The position numbers and the translations under genes are program-made. Of a stretch of DNA of 64,000 nucleotides, positions 1 through 8,326 are shown piece after piece. The stretch spans positions 62,001 through 126,000 of the forward strand of contig NZ_QZEX01000003.1 of assembly GCF_003646465.1 (NCBI RefSeq), read 5' to 3'. Within the stretch, counting starts at the first letter, position 1; each line of letters starts with the position of its first letter. This DNA comes from Chachezhania antarctica. Its GTDB lineage: Bacteria; Pseudomonadota; Alphaproteobacteria; Rhodobacterales; Rhodobacteraceae. The notes under the pieces were generated by a model. It had not been told where the DNA came from. It saw only the letters and a list, made by a program, of their open reading frames with translations, and made no database searches.

Positions 1-962
1 AACTTCTTCACGATGCCTTCGGCCTGGACCTCGGGCGAGGTCGCCAGCTCGATGAACTTCATCGCCGCGTCGGCATGGGCGGCCTTGGCCGGGATCGCGT
101 AGTAGTAGGGCTGGCCGGGCATGCCGGGTTCGGGCAGCAGCAGCTTCAGGTTCGGGTTCAGACGGCCATCGGCCTGCCAGGTGTAGAACATGTCGACCCA
201 GACCGGGCCCATCACGATCTCGCCCCGGTTCAGCATGTCCAGCGTCCCGGCATTGCCCGGGGTGAAGGTGACGTTCTCGTTGAACGCCTTCAGATCGGCG
301 AAGGCCTGGTCCCAGCCGGCCTTGGCGGCATCGTCGTAGGGGCCGTTCATCAGCGTCTGCGCGTCGCCGCCATAGGCGTAGATCCACGCGGTGGTGAAGG
401 CCACGCCGGACATGCCGTTCTTGATGCCGTTATAGCCGAAGGCGCCGGGATGGGCTTCGGCCCAGGCCTTGATCTCGTCCATGCTCTGCGGCACGTCCTC
501 GACCAGGTCCGGGTTGTAGGCGATGGCCGTCTGGGACGAGAACATCGGCATCACGTAGCCATCGACATCCGTGCCAAGCGCCGACGTCGCATTGGCAGAG
601 CTGACAAGATCACCGGTCGCGATCCGGTCGCGGTACGTCTGCAGCAGGCCGGCTTCGACCATCTCGGCCGTCTTCAGCTGGTTGGTGACGATCACGTCGG
701 TGTCCCAGCTGTCGCGCCCCTTCTGGGCGTCCAGCTTTTCAAGGATCGCCTGGCTGCCCGCATCGCCCGGGCCGGTGCCGACGGTGTTGACGGTCCAGCC
801 GGGGTTCTGTTCCTCGAACATCGGGCCCAGGTAGTCGGTCACGTAGTCGACCATGTTCTGGCTGCCGCCGGTGGCGACGTAAAGGGTTTCCGCCTGTGCG
901 GCACCGGTCGTGACCAGCGCGATCGCCGCCGAAGCGAAAAGCTTTGCATATTTGACTGACAA
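1..962 (-). CDS. ABC transporter substrate-binding protein (family 1), 3' end outside window
   Basis: Periplasmic solute-binding protein of an ABC importer; about 320 residues are visible and the C-terminus lies left of base 1. The chosen start is TTG at 962, with GGAG seven bases upstream. It gives a signal peptide (MSVKYAKLFASAAIALVTTG, then AAQA before the mature ETLYVATGG). The body reads like the iron/thiamine/polyamine-type extracellular binding family (QAILEKLDAQKG, then a DTDVIVTNQ stretch, and MGPVWVDMFYTWQ). An ATG start is absent, so ATG-only gene callers would miss it. It lies 18 bases downstream of the ATPase gene, in the same operon. The ligand cannot be named from sequence; permease genes are presumably further left. 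Confidence 0.8.
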   Translation of the reverse strand, partial: MSVKYAKLFASAAIALVTTGAAQAETLYVATGGSQNMVDYVTDYLGPMFEEQNPGWTVNTVGTGPGDAGSQAILEKLDAQKGRDSWDTDVIVTNQLKTAEMVEAGLLQTYRDRIATGDLVSSANATSALGTDVDGYVMPMFSSQTAIAYNPDLVEDVPQSMDEIKAWAEAHPGAFGYNGIKNGMSGVAFTTAWIYAYGGDAQTLMNGPYDDAAKAGWDQAFADLKAFNENVTFTPGNAGTLDMLNRGEIVMGPVWVDMFYTWQADGRLNPNLKLLLPEPGMPGQPYYYAIPAKAAHADAAMKFIELATSPEVQAEGIVKK

Positions 963-980
963 GGTGTTTCTCCAGAAGGA

Positions 981-2180
981 TCAGAGGGGGTGTGCGACAG
1001 GTGCTGCCGCCTTGGATCCGGTCACGGCTGTCTGGGATCTTGCAGGAAACAGACTTAGGGCCGTGGCCGGAATACATGCATCGACATCGGCGCCGATGGG
1101 CATCTTGCGGGCGGCATCGGCCATCAGCCGAAGCGCACCGATCCGGATTTCGTGACGGTAGACCGACCCAAGGTACGAATGCTGGGCCACCCGGCCCCGC
1201 AGGGTCAGCCCGGCGCTGTTCGGCCCCGCCCCGCCCTGCCCCGCGCCGTTCACCTCGCCCAGTTCGACAGCGTCGGACCGGAAGATCAGTTCGGCCGGTC
1301 CCGGCGCCACCGTCTGCGGCACGTGCAGCGCCGCGCGCGGCAACCGGGCCCGGGCACCGTCCGGCAGCGACAGGATCAGCTCCTCGCCGCCGCCCAGGTC
1401 CACCGGCAGGGTGTTGGTCGCGCCCATGAAGCGGGCGACATAGCTGTCGGCGGGGCGATGATAGACCTCCTCGGGCGTGCCGATCTGCGCGATCCGGCCC
1501 CGGTTCAGGATCACCACGCGGTCGGCCATCGACATCGCCTCTTGCCGGTCATGGGTGACAAGGATCGTGGTCAGGCCCAGCCGCTGCTGCAGCGCCCGGA
1601 TCTCGTGCCGCATGGTGCCGCGGGTGCCGGCATCGAGGTTCGACAGCGGCTCGTCCAGCAACAGCACCGGCGGATCCACCGCCAGCGCCCGGGCCAGCGC
1701 GACACGCTGTTTCTGCCCGCCCGACAGGGCCGCGATCCGGCGGCCGGTCAGGTCGCCCAGCCCGACCAGCCCGGCGATATCGGCCACCCGCGCCGCGATC
1801 TGCGCCCGGGACTGTCCGCGCAGCTTCAGCCCGTAGCCGATGTTCTGCGCCACCGTCATGTGCGGCCACAGCGCGTAGGACTGGAACATCATCGCCATGC
1901 CCCGCGCTTCGGGGGGCGTGTGGCTAAGGTCTGTGCCGTCCAGCAGGATCTGCCCCTGCCGCACCGGCACGAAGCCTGCCAGCGCGCGCAGGAGCGTCGT
2001 CTTCCCGCAGCCCGACGCGCCCAGAAGCGCGATGAACTCGCCCGCCTGCACGTCCAGCGACAGGCCCGCGATTACGTCGGTCCGGTCATAGCCCAGATGC
2101 AGGTCCTTCAGCGAAATCGCCGCGCCAAGCGGGGCCGGACCCTCGGCCGGGGCGTGCGCCTGAACTGCCTGCTGCATCAT
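981..2180 (-). CDS. ABC transporter ATP-binding protein (PotA/FbpC type)
   Basis: Cytoplasmic ATPase that powers the importer whose binding protein follows. Visible motifs are Walker A (GASGCGKT), Q-loop (MMFQSYALWPHM), signature (LSGGQKQR), Walker B (LLLDEPLSNLD) and the switch His (VTHDRQEAMSMADR). A TOBE-like C-terminal region follows FMGATNTLP. ATG at 2180 has GAAGG eight bases upstream; ATG 2195 and GTG 2219 are in-frame alternatives, but 2219 falls inside the palindrome assigned as the LacI operator. It is the first gene of the operon and diverges from the LacI gene, so it is probably repressed by that regulator. Confidence 0.88.
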   Translation of the reverse strand: MMQQAVQAHAPAEGPAPLGAAISLKDLHLGYDRTDVIAGLSLDVQAGEFIALLGASGCGKTTLLRALAGFVPVRQGQILLDGTDLSHTPPEARGMAMMFQSYALWPHMTVAQNIGYGLKLRGQSRAQIAARVADIAGLVGLGDLTGRRIAALSGGQKQRVALARALAVDPPVLLLDEPLSNLDAGTRGTMRHEIRALQQRLGLTTILVTHDRQEAMSMADRVVILNRGRIAQIGTPEEVYHRPADSYVARFMGATNTLPVDLGGGEELILSLPDGARARLPRAALHVPQTVAPGPAELIFRSDAVELGEVNGAGQGGAGPNSAGLTLRGRVAQHSYLGSVYRHEIRIGALRLMADAARKMPIGADVDACIPATALSLFPARSQTAVTGSKAAAPVAHPL

Positions 2181-2212
2181 TTTCGGGGCCTTCATATTTC
2201 TGCTGCAAAACT

Positions 2213-2230
2213 TATGCACACGTGTTCATA
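2213..2230. promoter_or_regulatory. Putative LacI-family operator (CG-centred palindrome)
   Basis: The 18 bases TATGCACACGTGTTCATA are symmetric at 16 of 18 positions around a central CpG, as in LacI/GalR-family operators. The site lies between the divergent ABC ATPase (start near 2180) and the LacI gene (2282), placed to control the ABC operon and possibly the regulator itself. A weaker repeat, TCATAT-N9-ATATGA, follows at 2226-2246. Binding is inferred. Confidence 0.6.
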
Positions 2231-2281
2231 TAGAGGCTCGATATGACATCGTTGTGAAACTTCCCGAAGGAATCATGGTCA

Positions 2282-3301
2282 ATGCCCAGACAGGTCCCCG
2301 TGTCCCTGCGCCCGCATCGGATCACCGCGGCAGATGTCGCGCGCAAGGCCGGTGTGTCGCGGTCCGCGGTCTCGCGGGCCTTCACCGAAGGCGCCTACGT
2401 GGACAAGGAAAAGCGCGCCCGCATCCTGAAGGTGGCGGCCGATCTGGGCTACCGCCCCAACGCGCTGGCCGCGGGCCTGCAGGGCAAGGGCCGGTCGAAC
2501 CTCGTGGCCATCGTGACGGGGGACCTCGTCAACCACTACGACGGCGAGATCCTGGCCCGGATGGTCCGGCAACTGACCGCCATCGGGAAATGGCCCGTCG
2601 TGCTGAACGCGGGGGACGAGATCCCGGATGCCGACGTCAGCGGCGTTCTGGGCTTTCCGCTGGACGCGATGATCCTGCGCGGCGGATCGGTGCCCGATGA
2701 CGTGGTCGAACACTGCGCGAAGCTGAAGATCCCGCTGATCGTGTCGGGGCGAATCCTCGACCGGCCCGGAATCGATTCGGTCTGCTGCGACAACGAACGC
2801 GGCTCGGCCCTCGCCGTCGAGGCGCTGATCGCCCGGGGCCGCCGCCGGATCGCCTACCTGGGCGGGCAGGCCGATCTGACGTCCGACCGGGAACGCCGGA
2901 AGGGCTTTCTGGACGCGGTTCAGGCGGCCGGCCTTTCCCCCGTTGCCCAGGCCGACGGAGATTACAGTTTCGACGGCGGGCTGGCATCAGCCCGCGCCCT
3001 GCTGACCGCCCACCCCGAGATCGACGCGCTGTTCTGCGCCAACGACGCGATGGCGCTTGGCGCGCAGGCCGTCGCAACCTGCGAACTTGGCCGCACCGTG
3101 CCCGAAAGCCTGTCGATCGTCGGTTTCGACGACATCGCGATGGCCCGCTGGCCTACCATCGCACTGTCCACCATCCGCAACGACATGGACATGACGGTGA
3201 CCCAGATCATGCGCCTGCTGGCGGCCCGCCTCGACGATCCCGACGCGCCCCCGCAAACGGTGCGCACGGAACCGGAATTCATCGCACGAGGCACTCATTG
3301 A
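2282..3301 (+). CDS. LacI-family transcriptional regulator
   Basis: A 339-residue regulator. The N-terminal helix-turn-helix is clear (ITAADVARKAGVSRSAVSRA at about 13-32), followed by a hinge region (LGYRPNALAAGL) and a periplasmic-binding-protein-like sensor domain (ARGRRRIAYLGG; FCANDAMALGA; IVGFDDIAMARWP). It is transcribed away from the ABC importer, with a CG-centred palindrome between them. By family habit it represses the importer and responds to the imported compound or a derivative. GAAGGA lies ten bases before the ATG. Its stop overlaps the TTG start of the following phosphoesterase gene, so the two are co-transcribed. Confidence 0.92.
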   Translation: MPRQVPVSLRPHRITAADVARKAGVSRSAVSRAFTEGAYVDKEKRARILKVAADLGYRPNALAAGLQGKGRSNLVAIVTGDLVNHYDGEILARMVRQLTAIGKWPVVLNAGDEIPDADVSGVLGFPLDAMILRGGSVPDDVVEHCAKLKIPLIVSGRILDRPGIDSVCCDNERGSALAVEALIARGRRRIAYLGGQADLTSDRERRKGFLDAVQAAGLSPVAQADGDYSFDGGLASARALLTAHPEIDALFCANDAMALGAQAVATCELGRTVPESLSIVGFDDIAMARWPTIALSTIRNDMDMTVTQIMRLLAARLDDPDAPPQTVRTEPEFIARGTH

Positions 3302-3810
3302 GCGCGCAACTGTCCGTCTGGCTGGTCCCGTCCGCGGATCAGGAAACCCTCCTGCGCCAACGCATCGCCGACATCGCGACCCGGACGGCCCGCCCGGCCT
3401 TTGCGCCGCACCTGACGGTTCTGGGCGATCTGGACATCGACCCCGGTCCGCTATCGGCGTTGCTGCACCGGTTGCACAGCACCCTGCCCGTCCTGCACCT
3501 GGCTGTCGCCGGGATCCGGGCCGATCCGCAATTCTTCAAATCGCTCTACCTGGACCTGCCAGTGTCCCCGCCGCTTGGCCGGTTCCGCGACGCGCTGTCC
3601 CGTGGGCTGAAGCGTCCCTCCACGGCCTTCGCGCCCCATCTCAGCATGGCTTACGGCAAGCTGGACCCGGCTGAGCGGCCCGAGATCGACGCGCTGAGCG
3701 ATCTGACCGGCACGATCCTGACCTTCGACCGCCTGCAGATGGTCCATTCCAACCAGACCCTCGCCCCATCCGCCTGGCGCGTGCTTGAGGAGTTTTCCCT
3801 GTCTCGGTGA
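3298..3810 (+). CDS. 2H phosphoesterase / cyclic phosphodiesterase-like protein
   Basis: A 170-residue protein with the two His-x-Ser/Thr motifs of the 2H phosphoesterase superfamily: HLTVL near residue 40 and HLSMAY near residue 116. Spacing and length fit the cyclic phosphodiesterase / 2'-5' RNA-ligase-like fold, which opens cyclic phosphates or cleaves 2'-5' linkages. The TTG start overlaps the LacI stop codon (TTGA), showing translational coupling. The pairing with a LacI regulator and an ABC importer may mean that a cyclic phosphate or phosphodiester is imported and opened, but that substrate is a guess. Confidence 0.72.
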   Translation: MSAQLSVWLVPSADQETLLRQRIADIATRTARPAFAPHLTVLGDLDIDPGPLSALLHRLHSTLPVLHLAVAGIRADPQFFKSLYLDLPVSPPLGRFRDALSRGLKRPSTAFAPHLSMAYGKLDPAERPEIDALSDLTGTILTFDRLQMVHSNQTLAPSAWRVLEEFSLSR

Positions 3811-4016
3811 CACGACTCGAACGGGTATTTCTGCCATATGGGAACGGTCCGAAAGCGCGGCGCCCTGATCTCCTTGACCGGAAAGGGGAACGGCTACGAC
3901 TGCCACGGTCGGGATGTTCTTCGAAACCATCAAGACAGGTCTGATCTGGCCGGTCGCCCCCGGTCCGTCACAACATCGACAATGGAAACCTGTCTGTCGT
4001 CTTCCGGTTTGTGTGG

Positions 4017-5015
4017 TCACTTCGACACTGCGCAGGCGTGCCGACCCGCCAGGCCTTCCCAGGCGACTTCCATTTCCCTGGCCAGTTTCGCCACGATATC
4101 TCCGGCCGGTTCTTCGCAATCAGCGTGGGCCACGGCCGAGGACATCGACACCAGGCCGCGATCCACGTCGCCGGCGATGTAGGCCCAGTCCCGGCCGTGA
4201 CGTCCGCTGACCATATCACCGAAATCCGCGTGGCGGGCGGCCTCGCCCAATTCGCGCTCCATCTGCTGAACGCGGCGCGCGGTCTCGTTGTCCAGCACCC
4301 GCCATGTATCCTTGATGGCGTGCAGCACCGCGACGGTGCTGTCCATGCCGGCCGCCACCATGCGGGCCTTGTAGTTCGGATGTGCCTCGATCTCGGTGCT
4401 TGCGAGGAAGCGGCTGACGACGACGGCGGCCTCGCCGCCCTGGGCCAGCACGCCAAGAATCTGGCGCCCCGTGCCGATCCCGCCGCCAAGGGCGATGGGC
4501 ACGTCGATTTCCTTCAGCGCCTGCGCAAGGATCACGTGGCCAGGATGCGGGTTGATGCCGGGGTGGCCGCCCGCTTCCATCCCGACGATGGCGATGGCGT
4601 CCACGCCCGACTGCGCCGCCTTCACCGCGTGACGCAACTGCGTGGACTTGTGGATCAGCACGCCGCCGCCGTCGTGGATCCGGGCGATCATCTCGCCCGG
4701 GTGGCTTCCAGCCGTCTCGAACCGGGTCACGCCATGGCGCTGCGCGATGGCGAGACAGGTGTCGTTGATCTCGTTCGACCGGAAGCGCGAGATCGAGAAA
4801 TTCACCCCGACGGGCGCGCCCTGGGCAAGTTCGAGACACTTCACAAGGTCGGCTTCGAAAGCGTCGGGGCTGTCATGGCTCTTGGGCGTCAGGAAAGCCA
4901 TGGCCCCCGCCCGTGCGCAGGCCGCCACGAAGGCCGCCTTGGAATGCCACATCATGCCCCCGACGATGATCGGAAAGCGCATCCCGAAAAGCTCGGTCAG
5001 CCGGGTGCGGAACAT
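4017..5015 (-). CDS. Nitronate monooxygenase / 2-nitropropane dioxygenase-family flavoprotein
   Basis: A 332-residue TIM-barrel FMN enzyme. Visible signatures are PIIVGGMMW at the N-terminus, the GMEAGGHPG stretch holding the family's catalytic His, and the phosphate-binding PIALGGGIGTGRQ. Family members oxidise alkyl nitronates, but many homologues in acyl-CoA clusters resemble the FabK/quinone-reductase branch and may act as reductases. It is the last gene of the DUF35-thiolase-hydratase operon, one base after the hydratase stop, so a role on the same CoA-linked substrate is plausible. The 200 bases downstream (3811-4016) hold nothing recognisable. Confidence 0.82.
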   Translation of the reverse strand: MFRTRLTELFGMRFPIIVGGMMWHSKAAFVAACARAGAMAFLTPKSHDSPDAFEADLVKCLELAQGAPVGVNFSISRFRSNEINDTCLAIAQRHGVTRFETAGSHPGEMIARIHDGGGVLIHKSTQLRHAVKAAQSGVDAIAIVGMEAGGHPGINPHPGHVILAQALKEIDVPIALGGGIGTGRQILGVLAQGGEAAVVVSRFLASTEIEAHPNYKARMVAAGMDSTVAVLHAIKDTWRVLDNETARRVQQMERELGEAARHADFGDMVSGRHGRDWAYIAGDVDRGLVSMSSAVAHADCEEPAGDIVAKLAREMEVAWEGLAGRHACAVSK

Positions 5016-5016
5016 C

Positions 5017-5814
5017 TCACTCCCCCTTGAAGACGGGTTTGCGCTTTTCCAGGAAGGCCGCCATGCCTTCCTTCCGGTCCTCGCTGTCCATGATCATCGC
5101 GGCGCCAAGGCGCTCGTATTCCAGCCCCTCCTCGATCCCGACCTGAAGCCCCTTGTTCACCGCCGCCTTGATGAAGGCCACGGAAAGCGGCGGTTTCGCT
5201 GCGATCTCGTCGGCCATGGAGCGGGCAGTCTGCATCAGCTCGGCCTGCGGGACCACGCGGTTGACGATGCCGTAGGCCAGCGCCTCCTCGGCAGTGATGT
5301 GGCGGCCGGTGAACATCAGCTCTTTCGCAAGGGGTCCACCGATCAGCCGGGGCATCCGCTGGGTGCCGCCCGCCGCCGGGAGCACGCCCAGGTTCACCTC
5401 GGGCAGGCCCATCTTCGCGTGATCCGCGGCGATGCGGAGATCGGCGCAAAGCGCGATTTCCATCCCGCCGCCAAGTGCGACGCCATTGATCGCGGCGATT
5501 ACCGGGCGCTCGAACTCCTCGATCAGCCGGGTCAGGTCGTGGGTGAACTTCTGCCTGGCGTAATACTCGGCACGCGGCGGCCGGTTGGCGGCACGTTCCT
5601 TGATGTCCGCCCCCGCGCAGAAGGCCCGGTCACCGGCGCCGGTGAGGATCACGCAGCGCACACTTCGGTCGTTCAGCATGACGTTCCGGAACGCGTCGTA
5701 GAGGTCCGGCTTCATCGTGCCACCCAGCGTGTTCATGCGGTCGGGCCGGTTGAGCGTGATCGTGACCACCCCGTTGTCGGCCTTGTCGTAGATCAGGGTT
5801 TCATACTCGGGCAT
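5017..5814 (-). CDS. Enoyl-CoA hydratase/isomerase family protein
   Basis: A 265-residue crotonase-fold protein. The CoA/oxyanion-hole segments AFCAGADIKE and ALGGGMEIALCADLRIA are present, and both acidic residues used by hydratases can be seen (the Glu of GGGME and the Glu of LPEVNLG). It therefore probably hydrates a trans-2-enoyl-CoA rather than being a decarboxylase or hydrolase. It lies three bases after the thiolase-like gene and one base before the nitronate monooxygenase gene, in one operon. Its 3-hydroxyacyl-CoA product would suit the neighbouring thiolase/DUF35 pair if that pair acts as an aldolase. Confidence 0.88.
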   Translation of the reverse strand: MPEYETLIYDKADNGVVTITLNRPDRMNTLGGTMKPDLYDAFRNVMLNDRSVRCVILTGAGDRAFCAGADIKERAANRPPRAEYYARQKFTHDLTRLIEEFERPVIAAINGVALGGGMEIALCADLRIAADHAKMGLPEVNLGVLPAAGGTQRMPRLIGGPLAKELMFTGRHITAEEALAYGIVNRVVPQAELMQTARSMADEIAAKPPLSVAFIKAAVNKGLQVGIEEGLEYERLGAAMIMDSEDRKEGMAAFLEKRKPVFKGE

Positions 5815-5817
5815 GGG

Positions 5818-6963
5818 TCAGTCCTTGGTCAGGATGTGGGCGATGGAAATCGAGCCAAGCCCGATCATGTGCGCCATGCCGACGCGGGCGCCGGGCTGCT
5901 GCCGGTCTCCGTTCTCGCCGCGAAGCTGGCGGGTGAGTTCATGTATCTGCCCGAGACCGGTCGGCCCCAGCGGGTGCCCCTGCCCGATCAGCCCGCCCGA
6001 GGAATTCACGCAACACTGCCCGCCGATGGCCGAGCCGCCGTCGCGCAGGAAGTGCTGGCCGGCCCCCTTGGGCGCAAGACCGAAGGTCTCGGTGTAAAGG
6101 ATCTCCTCGATGGCGAACGCGTCGTGCAATTCGACACAGTCGAGGTCGGAGGCGGCAATGCCGGCCTCGTCATAGGCCATTTCGGCCACCCGCTGTGCCA
6201 GCGTGACCGAAGGGATCTCGCGCCCGACCTGCGGTTGCTCGGATTGCAGGACGGAAGCTTTGACCCGGATCGGTCGTCCGCCCGCGATGCCAAGGCGCCG
6301 GATCGCATCCTCACTCGCCACGATCGCTGCCGCCGCGCCTTCGCCCCGCGGGCAGCACATCAGGGATGTGGTTGTGCCCGCGACCAGCGTTGAATTCAGC
6401 ACCTGCTCGACCGTCCGGGGCTTGCGGAACTGCGCGTTCGGGTTCTTCGAGGCGTTGGTGTGGTTCTTGGCCGCGACCATGGCAAGGTCCTCGGCGCTCA
6501 GCCCCTTTTCCTTCTTCAGGCGCTCGGCCATCAGCGCGTATTTCACCAGCGGGATCGTGGCCGTGTCGGAGAGACGGTTCACCTTCTCCTTCTGCACCGC
6601 GCGGACCTGGTCGCCGGTCTTGTCGACGCCAACGGCGAGCGAAACGTCTCGCCGCCCGGAGGCCACTTCGAGCACCGCCAGTTGAAAGGCAGAGGATCCC
6701 GAGGCCGAGGCGTTCTCGATCTGGGTGCAGGCCAGGCCGGTGGAGCCCAGGTGGTTGAACATGATCCGCCCCGCGGCCATGCCGATCCCGGTGCAGCCGA
6801 CATAGGCGCTTTCGACCTCGGGAAACGCGATGCCCGCGTCTTCCAGCGCGCCGCGCACTGCGGTCAGCCCCATGTCGATGTAGAGCGTTTCGCTCGCGAA
6901 CTGGTAGGGGTGCATGCCCACACCGATGACGTAGACCGGGCGCATATCGGACAATCTTGCCAT
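5818..6963 (-). CDS. SCPx/Ltp2-type thiolase-like protein lacking the nucleophilic Cys
   Basis: A 381-residue thiolase-fold protein of the sterol-carrier-protein-x/lipid-transfer branch (MRPVYVIGVGMHPYQ; ELHDAFAIEE; NSSGGLIGQGHPLGPTG). The His of GHP is present. The usual nucleophilic Cys in NxCxxG is Ser here (IENASASGSSAF, codon TCG), and the C-terminal Cys region reads VGMAHMIG. Ltp2-type proteins that lack the Cys and pair with DUF35 proteins are known retro-aldolases that cleave 3-hydroxyacyl-CoAs. The DUF35 gene two bases upstream makes that role more likely than thiolysis. The ATG at 6963 was chosen; a longer upstream frame overlaps the DUF35 gene. Confidence 0.82.
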   Translation of the reverse strand: MARLSDMRPVYVIGVGMHPYQFASETLYIDMGLTAVRGALEDAGIAFPEVESAYVGCTGIGMAAGRIMFNHLGSTGLACTQIENASASGSSAFQLAVLEVASGRRDVSLAVGVDKTGDQVRAVQKEKVNRLSDTATIPLVKYALMAERLKKEKGLSAEDLAMVAAKNHTNASKNPNAQFRKPRTVEQVLNSTLVAGTTTSLMCCPRGEGAAAAIVASEDAIRRLGIAGGRPIRVKASVLQSEQPQVGREIPSVTLAQRVAEMAYDEAGIAASDLDCVELHDAFAIEEILYTETFGLAPKGAGQHFLRDGGSAIGGQCCVNSSGGLIGQGHPLGPTGLGQIHELTRQLRGENGDRQQPGARVGMAHMIGLGSISIAHILTKD

Positions 6964-6965
6964 GC

Positions 6966-7373
6966 TCAGACCTCCTCTTCCGGGGCGAAGCGGCAGGCCA
7001 GCACCGTCTCGCCGTTGCGCTCGACCTCTTCCGCCCGCGCCACGATGGTCATGCCGTCGCGATACTGCGCGGCGCTGCCGGAGAGCATGACCTCCTCGAT
7101 CATTCCGGGCGCGATCTCCGCTTCGGCGACCACGCAGGGCGGGGTGATTCCGGGGGCAAGCTTGGCGTGCAGGGTGATGAAGGTCAGCAGCGTCGCCCGC
7201 CCGTCGCGGGCTTCGGGCGTCACCTGCTCGGGCCGCGCGCCACAGCGCGGACAACCGTAGCCCGTGTGGGGGAAGTGCTGCTCTTTGCAGGCGGCGCATT
7301 GGCCGAAGATCAGTTTCAGGGCGGGGCCGGTTCCGTCGATTTCGTACAGGTCGGGCTTTTCTAACGCCGTCAT
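6966..7373 (-). CDS. DUF35 zinc-ribbon/OB-fold acyl-CoA-associated protein
   Basis: A 135-residue protein with the DUF35 arrangement. A rubredoxin-like zinc ribbon comes first (CAACKEQHFPHTGYGCPRC, two Cys pairs at about residues 26-29 and 41-44), then an OB-fold domain that binds acyl-CoA (LLTFITLHAKLAPGITPP). Such proteins form complexes with thiolase-like partners; in Ltp2-ChsH2-type systems the DUF35 domain is needed for aldolytic cleavage. It is the first gene of the four-gene minus operon and diverges from the SDR gene. Three palindromic sites lie in its upstream region (7393-7482). Confidence 0.88.
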   Translation of the reverse strand: MTALEKPDLYEIDGTGPALKLIFGQCAACKEQHFPHTGYGCPRCGARPEQVTPEARDGRATLLTFITLHAKLAPGITPPCVVAEAEIAPGMIEEVMLSGSAAQYRDGMTIVARAEEVERNGETVLACRFAPEEEV

Positions 7374-7392
7374 CTCGTCTGTCCTTGTGTTT

Positions 7393-7482
7393 TCACCTAT
7401 GAGTAGAAATTCTTACTCAACAGTACAATGAGGTGTATTGCATTTTCTGACGTCAGACGTAACTAAACTTACCAATGAGTAA
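7393..7482. promoter_or_regulatory. Divergent promoter with three related palindromes (TTACT-N4-AGTAA type)
   Basis: This AT-rich intergenic region separates the DUF35 operon from the SDR gene. It contains 14-bp palindromic sites TCACCTATGAGTAG (7393-7406), TTACTCAACAGTAC (7413-7426) and TTACCAATGAGTAA (7469-7482). The first two have centres exactly 20 bases apart. The same pair with the same 20-base spacing occurs at 15881-15914 before the acyl-CoA dehydrogenase operon, so a shared regulator, probably TetR-type, is inferred. Confidence 0.55.
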
Positions 7483-7506
7483 AAACCTATCCCAAGGAGG
7501 AAGAAC

Positions 7507-8256
7507 ATGGATCTCGGGTTGCAGGGACGCGTTGCCTACATCACCGGCGGTGGTGGCGGCATCGGTCGCGCCAGTGGCAAGATGCTGGCCGGGGAGGGCG
7601 CACGGGTCGCGCTGATCGACATATCTTCCGAGGCGCTGGACGACGCCCGGGCCGAGATCGAGGCAGAGGTGACCGGCGCACAGGTCTGGACCGGTGTCTG
7701 CGACGTCACCGACAAGACCTTGGTCTCCGAGGTTTTCGCGACCGCCGCCGAGGAACTCGGCCCTTGCGACATCATGGTGAACAACGCCGGTTTCTCGCGG
7801 GACAAATACCTGCTGAAGATGTCCGAGGACGATTGGGACGATGTCCACAACGTCGTGCTCAAGGCCGCCTTCCACTGTAGTCGGGCCGTCCTGCCGGGCA
7901 TGATGGAACGGAACTGGGGCCGCATCATCAACATGTCTTCCATGGCCCATCTGGGCAACAAGGGGCAGACCAACTATTCCGCCGCGAAGGCCGGACTGAT
8001 CGGCATGACCAACGCACTCGCCCGCGAGGCCGGCGCGTTCAACATCACGGCCAACGCCATCGCGCCCGGTCTCGTCGCCACGCCGCGCCTGCGGGCCCGG
8101 CCCGATTTCCACAAGCTGGAACAGCGCTCGTTGACGCTGACGCCAATGCCGCGGCTGGCGGTGCCCGAGGATATCGCCAAGGCGGTGACCTTCTTTGCGT
8201 CCTCGCTGGCCGACCTGGTTTCGGCGCAGACCATGGGCGTTACCGGCGGCCGCTGA
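7507..8256 (+). CDS. Short-chain dehydrogenase/reductase
   Basis: A 249-residue NAD(P)-dependent SDR. The cofactor motif TGGGGGIGRASG is near residues 14-25, NNAG follows near 91, the catalytic Ser is in INMSSMAH, and the YxxxK pair is in NYSAAKAG. It ends in the usual TGG. It probably oxidises a hydroxyacyl-CoA or an alcohol, or reduces a ketone, produced by the divergent hydratase/thiolase-like operon. A strong AAGGAGGAA sits just before the ATG. The upstream region holds palindromes shared with the 15.9-kb promoter. Its 3' end converges on tctC, with a hairpin between them. Confidence 0.9.
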   Translation: MDLGLQGRVAYITGGGGGIGRASGKMLAGEGARVALIDISSEALDDARAEIEAEVTGAQVWTGVCDVTDKTLVSEVFATAAEELGPCDIMVNNAGFSRDKYLLKMSEDDWDDVHNVVLKAAFHCSRAVLPGMMERNWGRIINMSSMAHLGNKGQTNYSAAKAGLIGMTNALAREAGAFNITANAIAPGLVATPRLRARPDFHKLEQRSLTLTPMPRLAVPEDIAKAVTFFASSLADLVSAQTMGVTGGR

Positions 8257-8278
8257 CCTCTGCCGGGATCGAACTGCA

Positions 8279-8301
8279 ACGGGGGCCCTGGCGGCCCCCG
8301 T
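8279..8301. terminator. Bidirectional hairpin terminator between SDR and tctC
   Basis: An inverted repeat of ACGGGGGCC and GGCCCCCGT (9 bp) encloses a CTGGC loop between the convergent SDR gene (ends 8256) and tctC gene (ends 8327). Only a short T-containing tail follows, so termination strength is uncertain. Confidence 0.6.
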
Positions 8302-8326
8302 TCTGATTCCGGGACGTGTCACGGAA

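Noticed and set aside
4642-6393. A 583-codon plus-strand frame opposite the hydratase and thiolase-like genes
   Set aside because: No family features; the minus-strand genes have full catalytic motifs and operon spacing.
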